Of a DNA stretch of 64,000 bases, positions 58,711-64,000 are shown piece by piece (the first letter of the stretch is position 1; each line of letters opens with the position of its first letter). The notes under the pieces are model-generated. The model saw only the letters and a list, made by a program, of their open reading frames with translations, did no database searches and had not been told where the DNA came from. Position numbers and translations under genes: made by a program. The stretch comes from JAEUMW01 sp963734295 (GTDB taxonomy: Bacteria; Pseudomonadota; Gammaproteobacteria; Burkholderiales; JAEUMW01): positions 310,001-374,000 of the forward strand of contig CAVTGS010000012.1 in the NCBI GenBank assembly GCA_963734295.1, read 5' to 3'.

Positions 58711-58860
58711 CTCGATTCTCCTACGCCCCACCGCGGTTCTCCCTCTGGACAAAAGTCCGAAAGGGTAGCGGTAACGCGCTCAGTTCGAGATGCCCGTCTT
58801 TGCCTCACCTGGCTCCAATATGCCGATCACGGAGTGGCTCCAATATGCCGATCGCTGACA

Positions 58861-59024
58861 AGCGCGTCGCGCAGGCGCTGCAGAAGGACCACCTGCCCGT
58901 AGTCGTCGCGTTCCGCAGCGGGTTCGCCGGGTGCGATCTTGGCGCCGTTCCTGACCTGCCAGCCGACGATTTCCAGCCAGGCAAGCGCGGCTTGCTCGAC
59001 GACGGATTCAGTGAAGGTAGTCAT
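58861..59024 (-). pseudogene. Partial hsdR 5-prime end, copy C, proximal half
   Basis: From ATG 59024 this reads MTTFTESVVEQAALAWLEIV, GWQVRNGAKIAPGEPAAERD, then DYGQVVLLQRLRDAL, after which the IS21-family element interrupts it. It matches the start of the long hsdR at 52432 codon for codon but without that copy's extra base near 52364, which identifies the latter as an insertion. Upstream, the IS1380-like element begins 50 bp away. Confidence 0.88.
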
Positions 59025-59074
59025 GAAGTCGGCCTGTGCCGGGACACGCTTAAATGAGCCGCCTGTTGATTTAT

Positions 59075-60700
59075 CCTAAAAACGGCAAACGGCGATCTCG
59101 CCATTGTGTAACCTTTTGAGTGGGCGAGGGGAAGTTGCTATTGGGGGAGCCACCAAATGGGTGAAGCGAGAAAGCGCGGTGCTGCTGCGGTGCACGAGGC
59201 GCTGACAGTGCTGGGGGTCGAGGCGCTCGGAGGCCCAGTGCAGGTGCGCTGGAACCAGCGTGAAGCGGCGACACCGTTCGGTCAGATGGCGTATTTTGCG
59301 GAGTTTCTGAATCTCACGGGGTTGTACCGGCGCTGGGTCGAGAGTTGCCCGTTGCATTATGCGAGCCCGAACGGATCGCAGATTGGCGACGTGCTGGGGA
59401 CGCTGTTCTTGTCGGTGCTCGCGGGGCACTGGCGCTATGCGCACATCGCGGCCCTGCGCGCTGACGCGGTCAGTGCGGGGTTGCTGGGGATGAAGGCCAT
59501 CGTCTCCGAAGACACGGTGCGCCGGGCGCTGAAGGCGCTCGATGAGGACGCAGCGGTGGGCTGGTTGCAGTCTCATCTGGATGCCAGTGTGCTGCCGCTG
59601 CTGGCCGCGCCGTGGGTGCTCGACACCGATGTGACGGTCAAGCCGCTGTACGGGAAGCAGGAAGGAGCGCTCATTGGCTACAACCCGCACAAGCCGGGGC
59701 GTCCCTCGCACGCCTACCACAGCTACCAGATGGCGGGGCTGCGACTGATGCTGTCGGTGACGGTGGCCGCGGGCAATCAAAGCCACGCCAACGCCACCCT
59801 GCCTGGACTGATCGAGTTGATCGAACGCTTGCCGCGCGAGAAGCGTCCGGCGCTGGTGCGCGGCGACTGCGGCCAGGGCGGCGAGCCGACGATGGCAGCG
59901 CTGGAAGCACGCGCGGTGCACTACTTGTTCAAGCTGCGTCTCACGAAGAACGTCAAGCGCTATATCGAGCGCAGCTTCGCCAGCGGGCAGTGGTGCGATG
60001 CGGGGCAAGGCTGGCAAGCTCAGGAGGGAATGATCCAGCTCATGGGTTGGAGCCGAGCGCGGCGTATCGTGATTCTGCGTCGCCCGCTGCAGGGCGACGT
60101 GCTGCTCAGCGATGAACAGCAACTGCGCCTGGCCTTCGTCGAGAAGGACGTCCCGGCCAAGGGCTACGAGTACGCCGTGCTGGTGACCGATCTTGCCTAC
60201 GACATGCTCGCCATCGCGCAGCTGTACCGCGACCGCGGCGATGCGGAGAACGCCTTCGACGAGTTGAAGAACCAGTGGGGCTGGGGCGGCTTCACCACGC
60301 ACGATCTGAAGCGTTGCCGCCTCACCGCCATGACCGTGGCGCTCGCCTACAACTGGTGGAGCCTGTTCGTGCGACTCGCCCACCCCGAGGGGCGCCTGGA
60401 GGCAATCACCAGCCGCCCGTTCCTGCTCTCGGCGATCGGGCGCATGACTTCCCATGCCGGACAGACTCACCTGTCGATCACGCCGATGCACGCAAAGGCA
60501 ACCTACGCCCGAGCGCTGCTCACCGCGGTGAGCCAGCGGTTGCAGGGCTGGAAAAGATCTGCGGAGCAGTTGCCCATCATATCGGTGTGGCAGCGCGTGT
60601 GCGAGTTCATCGCCACTCACGTGACTGGATTCAACTGGCTCGCAGCGCGATCGGAACCCCGCTTGATGCACTGCACATAGAGGCAACTGCGGTTTTTAGG
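59075..60700. mobile_element. IS1380-like insertion sequence with 5-bp target duplication
   Basis: The 1,626-bp element begins CCTAAAAACGGCA, and its other end, read inverted, begins CCTAAAAACCGCA. TTTAT flanks both sides (59070-59074 and 60701-60705). It holds one intact transposase gene on the plus strand. It sits between the OLD-like ATPase gene and hsdR copy C, in the presumed promoter region of the latter. Confidence 0.88.
59157..60680 (+). CDS. IS1380-like DDE transposase
   Basis: A 507-aa IS4-superfamily transposase. The first catalytic Asp is in WVLDTDVTVKPLYGKQEGA with the family motif YNPHKPGRPSHAYH, the second in LVRGDCGQGG and the Glu region in RDRGDAENAFDELKNQWG. The last matches the YREKK-like DDE C-motif region of the superfamily. 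The gene is complete. Opposite-strand open frames of similar length are shadows. The surrounding terminal repeats and target duplication identify the element. Confidence 0.92.
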   Translation: MGEARKRGAAAVHEALTVLGVEALGGPVQVRWNQREAATPFGQMAYFAEFLNLTGLYRRWVESCPLHYASPNGSQIGDVLGTLFLSVLAGHWRYAHIAALRADAVSAGLLGMKAIVSEDTVRRALKALDEDAAVGWLQSHLDASVLPLLAAPWVLDTDVTVKPLYGKQEGALIGYNPHKPGRPSHAYHSYQMAGLRLMLSVTVAAGNQSHANATLPGLIELIERLPREKRPALVRGDCGQGGEPTMAALEARAVHYLFKLRLTKNVKRYIERSFASGQWCDAGQGWQAQEGMIQLMGWSRARRIVILRRPLQGDVLLSDEQQLRLAFVEKDVPAKGYEYAVLVTDLAYDMLAIAQLYRDRGDAENAFDELKNQWGWGGFTTHDLKRCRLTAMTVALAYNWWSLFVRLAHPEGRLEAITSRPFLLSAIGRMTSHAGQTHLSITPMHAKATYARALLTAVSQRLQGWKRSAEQLPIISVWQRVCEFIATHVTGFNWLAARSEPRLMHCT

Positions 60701-60875
60701 TTTATATGATTTTTGCGACTGACGGCGGCGGTCTGGTTGGCTTGCCCTTAAATGAAGCTCAGGCCCAGAATGGTCGGTATCTGGTGAACTTGCGCGAGGC
60801 ACCCACACTCTTGTCGGGCTTGCTTAGCCCCGCGTCGAGACGCTTCGCAGGCAAGAGCGATGGCCTGTGACTTAC

Positions 60876-62647
60876 TCATGGCACTTCTTCTGGCGCAGCG
60901 GACTTGAAGAGATCCGTGAGCGCGTCGAGCTTTTGCCCAACCTCTCCATCGATGGTCGCAGGATCAACGCCGTCCACAAGTTCATGAAGGCTGCCCTTGC
61001 GCAACAACATGGGCGTATTGGTCTGCGCCGCCACCCGGCGGAAGAACTCTTCAGCGAAGTCGGACAGCTTGACCTGCCGCGTCGCTGTGTCCCAAATTAG
61101 CCGGCGCGCATCGACGGCGGCATTGCGCCAGGTATCGAAGTCGTGCGCACGGTTGCCGAACACGCGCTCCCGGACTAGCTCGTCGAGCACTTGATCGACG
61201 ACTGCATCGAACAGCGGCAACGCGAGCTTGTTCTTGGCATAGGCAGCCAAGAGTGTCGGAGTGACGAAATAGTTCTCCGCCTCGTAGCGCTGCCAGTAGC
61301 GGACACTCAAACCGCCTTCGTCAGCGTCCTGTCGATTCTTGCCGTCGTTATCGAGGACAGCGAGCCCCTTCAGACTGGGCAGGAGATTGCGCAACGCAAA
61401 GAAGTGCGCGCGTGGTGTGATGCCGAAGCCGCCCTCGACACGCTCAAGTTCGCTGTCAGTGTCAGCCAGCGGGTAATTGTCTTGCACGTAGAACGCGTTC
61501 ATGCGTTCGTCCCAAATCGTGGCGACCGGGTGGTTAAGCCTTCGGGCGAGCGCCTGCAGCATGTCGAGGTCCGTGCCGCCTTCGACATACAGCACATAAC
61601 CGCGCTGCCTGGCGCGGACGTAGTGCTCGGCGCCGAAGTGCTTCAGCGCGTTCTTGATGTCTGCCTTCTGCGCCAAGTCGTCCGCCCGACCTTCAAGGAG
61701 TAGCACCAGGTTCGTATCGAGCGCCTCGTCGAGGATGACCTCCGAGTGCGTGGCCATGACGATCTGCGAGCCGCTTTCTCGCGCGACGTCGCGCAGCAGC
61801 ACGTAGATCTGCCGCTGGCGGAGGATCTCCAGGTGCGCATCAGGCTCGTCGACGAGCACGATGCTGCCCCTGTGCGCATAGAGGTACGCGAGCACCAGCA
61901 GCATCTGCTGCAAGCCGCGACCTGCCTGTGAAAGATCGAAGGGCGTCTTGGCGCCTTCCTGCCGGTAGTCGAGCGTGACGGCGCCCCGTGTCGTCTCGGC
62001 CGGGTCGCCCAGGCGGATGCGGAACAGCCGATACATGAAGTCCCTGACCCGCTTCCAATCGTCGGGCGCATCTCGCGCGACCATCAGGCAAAGGTTACGC
62101 AACACCTCCGCGGTCCGCCCCTGGCCCAGCAGCACGTCGATTCGGCCCGACTTCAAGATCGGCTCCTCGCTCTCCAGGCCGGACATCGGGTAGAGCAGCT
62201 CGGTCTTAATGGCGGCGGCCTGTGCGATGAGGGCCATGTCCTGCTTGGCGTCGTCGGCCGGATCGCAGTAGATCAAGTCGTCGCCGAAATTGCGAAACGA
62301 CATGGTTAACGGTTTGACGTCGCCGTGGACCCAAACTCCCGCCGTGAGGGTCATCGGGACATCCTTGTTGCCGGTACGCACCTTGGCCTGATGCCACAAG
62401 AGCCGCGTCCTCGGGATGGGTACTGCCGTCATCGCAAGGCGGTTGATGGCCGCCGCAGTACGGTCTCTGGCGCTGGACTTGGCACGCGCTTCGTGCCAGC
62501 TTTTCACTGCGAGCGACCATAGCGCGATGCCCTGGATCGCACTCGTCTTGCCACAGTTGTTAGGGCCGATCAGCACCGCGGGATGCCCCAGCGAGATGCG
62601 CTGCTTCTCACCGAAACGCTTGAAGTTCTCGATCTCGATGTACTCGA

Positions 62648-62654
<7 letters not shown>
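60876..62654 (-). CDS. OLD-like AAA ATPase/TOPRIM-type protein within the hsd locus
   Basis: A 592-aa protein. The ABC/SMC-like ATPase has Walker A LIGPNNCGKTSAIQG, signature region LSQAGRGLQQMLLVLAYL, Walker B IVLVDEPDAHLEI and the H-loop MATHSEVIL. A C-terminal TOPRIM-like part has LYVEGGTDLDML and LAVLDNDGKN. OLD-family proteins are nucleases or defence ATPases, and this one could act with the restriction system. Its ATG overlaps the hsdS end by seven bases. The 175 bp beyond its stop, before the IS1380-like element, shows nothing. Confidence 0.88.

Positions 62655-64000
<1,346 letters not shown>

Larger units (their letters stand above)
56282..58860. mobile_element. IS21-family insertion sequence with 5-bp target duplication
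   Basis: The 2,579-bp element starts TGTCGCGGATCGGCATA and its other end, read inverted, is TGTCAGCGATCGGCATA; both then have GGAGCC. A second copy of the GATCGGCATAxxGGAGCC repeat lies 15-30 bp inside each end, as in IS21 terminal multiple repeats. The 5-bp AGCGC flanks both sides (56277-56281 and 58861-58865). Joining the flanks restores the hsdR reading frame. It carries istA and istB on the minus strand, both intact, suggesting a recent insertion. Confidence 0.95.

Noticed and set aside
59076..60686. 536-codon minus-strand open frame opposite the IS1380-like transposase
   Set aside because: It mirrors the transposase gene; the DDE motifs are on the plus strand and the opposite product has no family features.

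Overview
The window is a GC-rich bacterial chromosome segment with very dense coding. The content points to a betaproteobacterium. It has a class I PHA synthase, a PHADEPOT-type phasin and PhaR close together, the pgeF-rluD head-to-head with bamD arrangement, rimO coupled to a YkvA gene, and an ABC-type amino-acid binding protein. No tRNA, rRNA or CRISPR array was seen. The organism assignment is inference from gene content only.

Layout. 1-3.1 kb: an unusual GMC oxidoreductase fused to a cytochrome P450 domain, with one frameshift, running off the left edge. 3.2-11.6 kb: two cyclic-nucleotide-domain proteins, YbaN, KatG next to a truncated oxyR remnant, an amidase, a VOC protein, a rhomboid protease, a YpfJ metallopeptidase and a SugE/Gdx efflux protein. 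11.6-17.5 kb, all minus strand: carrier protein, adenylate-forming ligase and MBOAT protein resembling the logic of a dlt system, then two tandem paralogous 92-aa proteins, NamZ and a DOMON-like protein. 17.6-30.6 kb: DinG-type helicase, isoaspartyl peptidase, YkvA, RimO, the PHA genes (phaR, phasin with a near-consensus promoter, phaC), ZIP transporter, PgeF, RluD, BamD, EamA transporter and a copper chaperone. 30.6-40.1 kb: a relic of copA, a VapBC pair, intact CopA, a substrate-binding protein, an RlpA-like protein, a META-domain lipoprotein, a MOSC protein, a stand-alone CsoSCA-like carbonic anhydrase candidate, YbjQ and a hydrolase.

40.1-46.7 kb is a six-gene minus-strand operon. In transcription order it encodes a YqcI/YcgG (GntA-type) protein, a DUF1989 protein, two CapK-like adenylate-forming ligases, a GT4 glycosyltransferase and a secreted lyase-like protein. 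It looks like a biosynthetic operon whose product I cannot name. It is followed by an acyl-CoA ligase and a muconolactone-isomerase-like gene, each with one apparent inserted base, and by a DJ-1/PfpI fragment cut off at an island junction.

49.3-64 kb is a minus-strand defence island built on a type I restriction locus: hsdM (partial), hsdS, an OLD-like ATPase, an IS1380-like element, darTG, abiE and hsdR. Besides the long hsdR, two further copies of only the hsdR 5-prime end lie upstream of darTG and of abiE, so both toxin-antitoxin modules are bracketed by direct repeats of the hsdR start. An IS21-family element splits one of these copies with an exact 5-bp target duplication. hsdR and hsdS carry several frameshifts, while the toxin-antitoxin, ATPase and transposase genes are intact.
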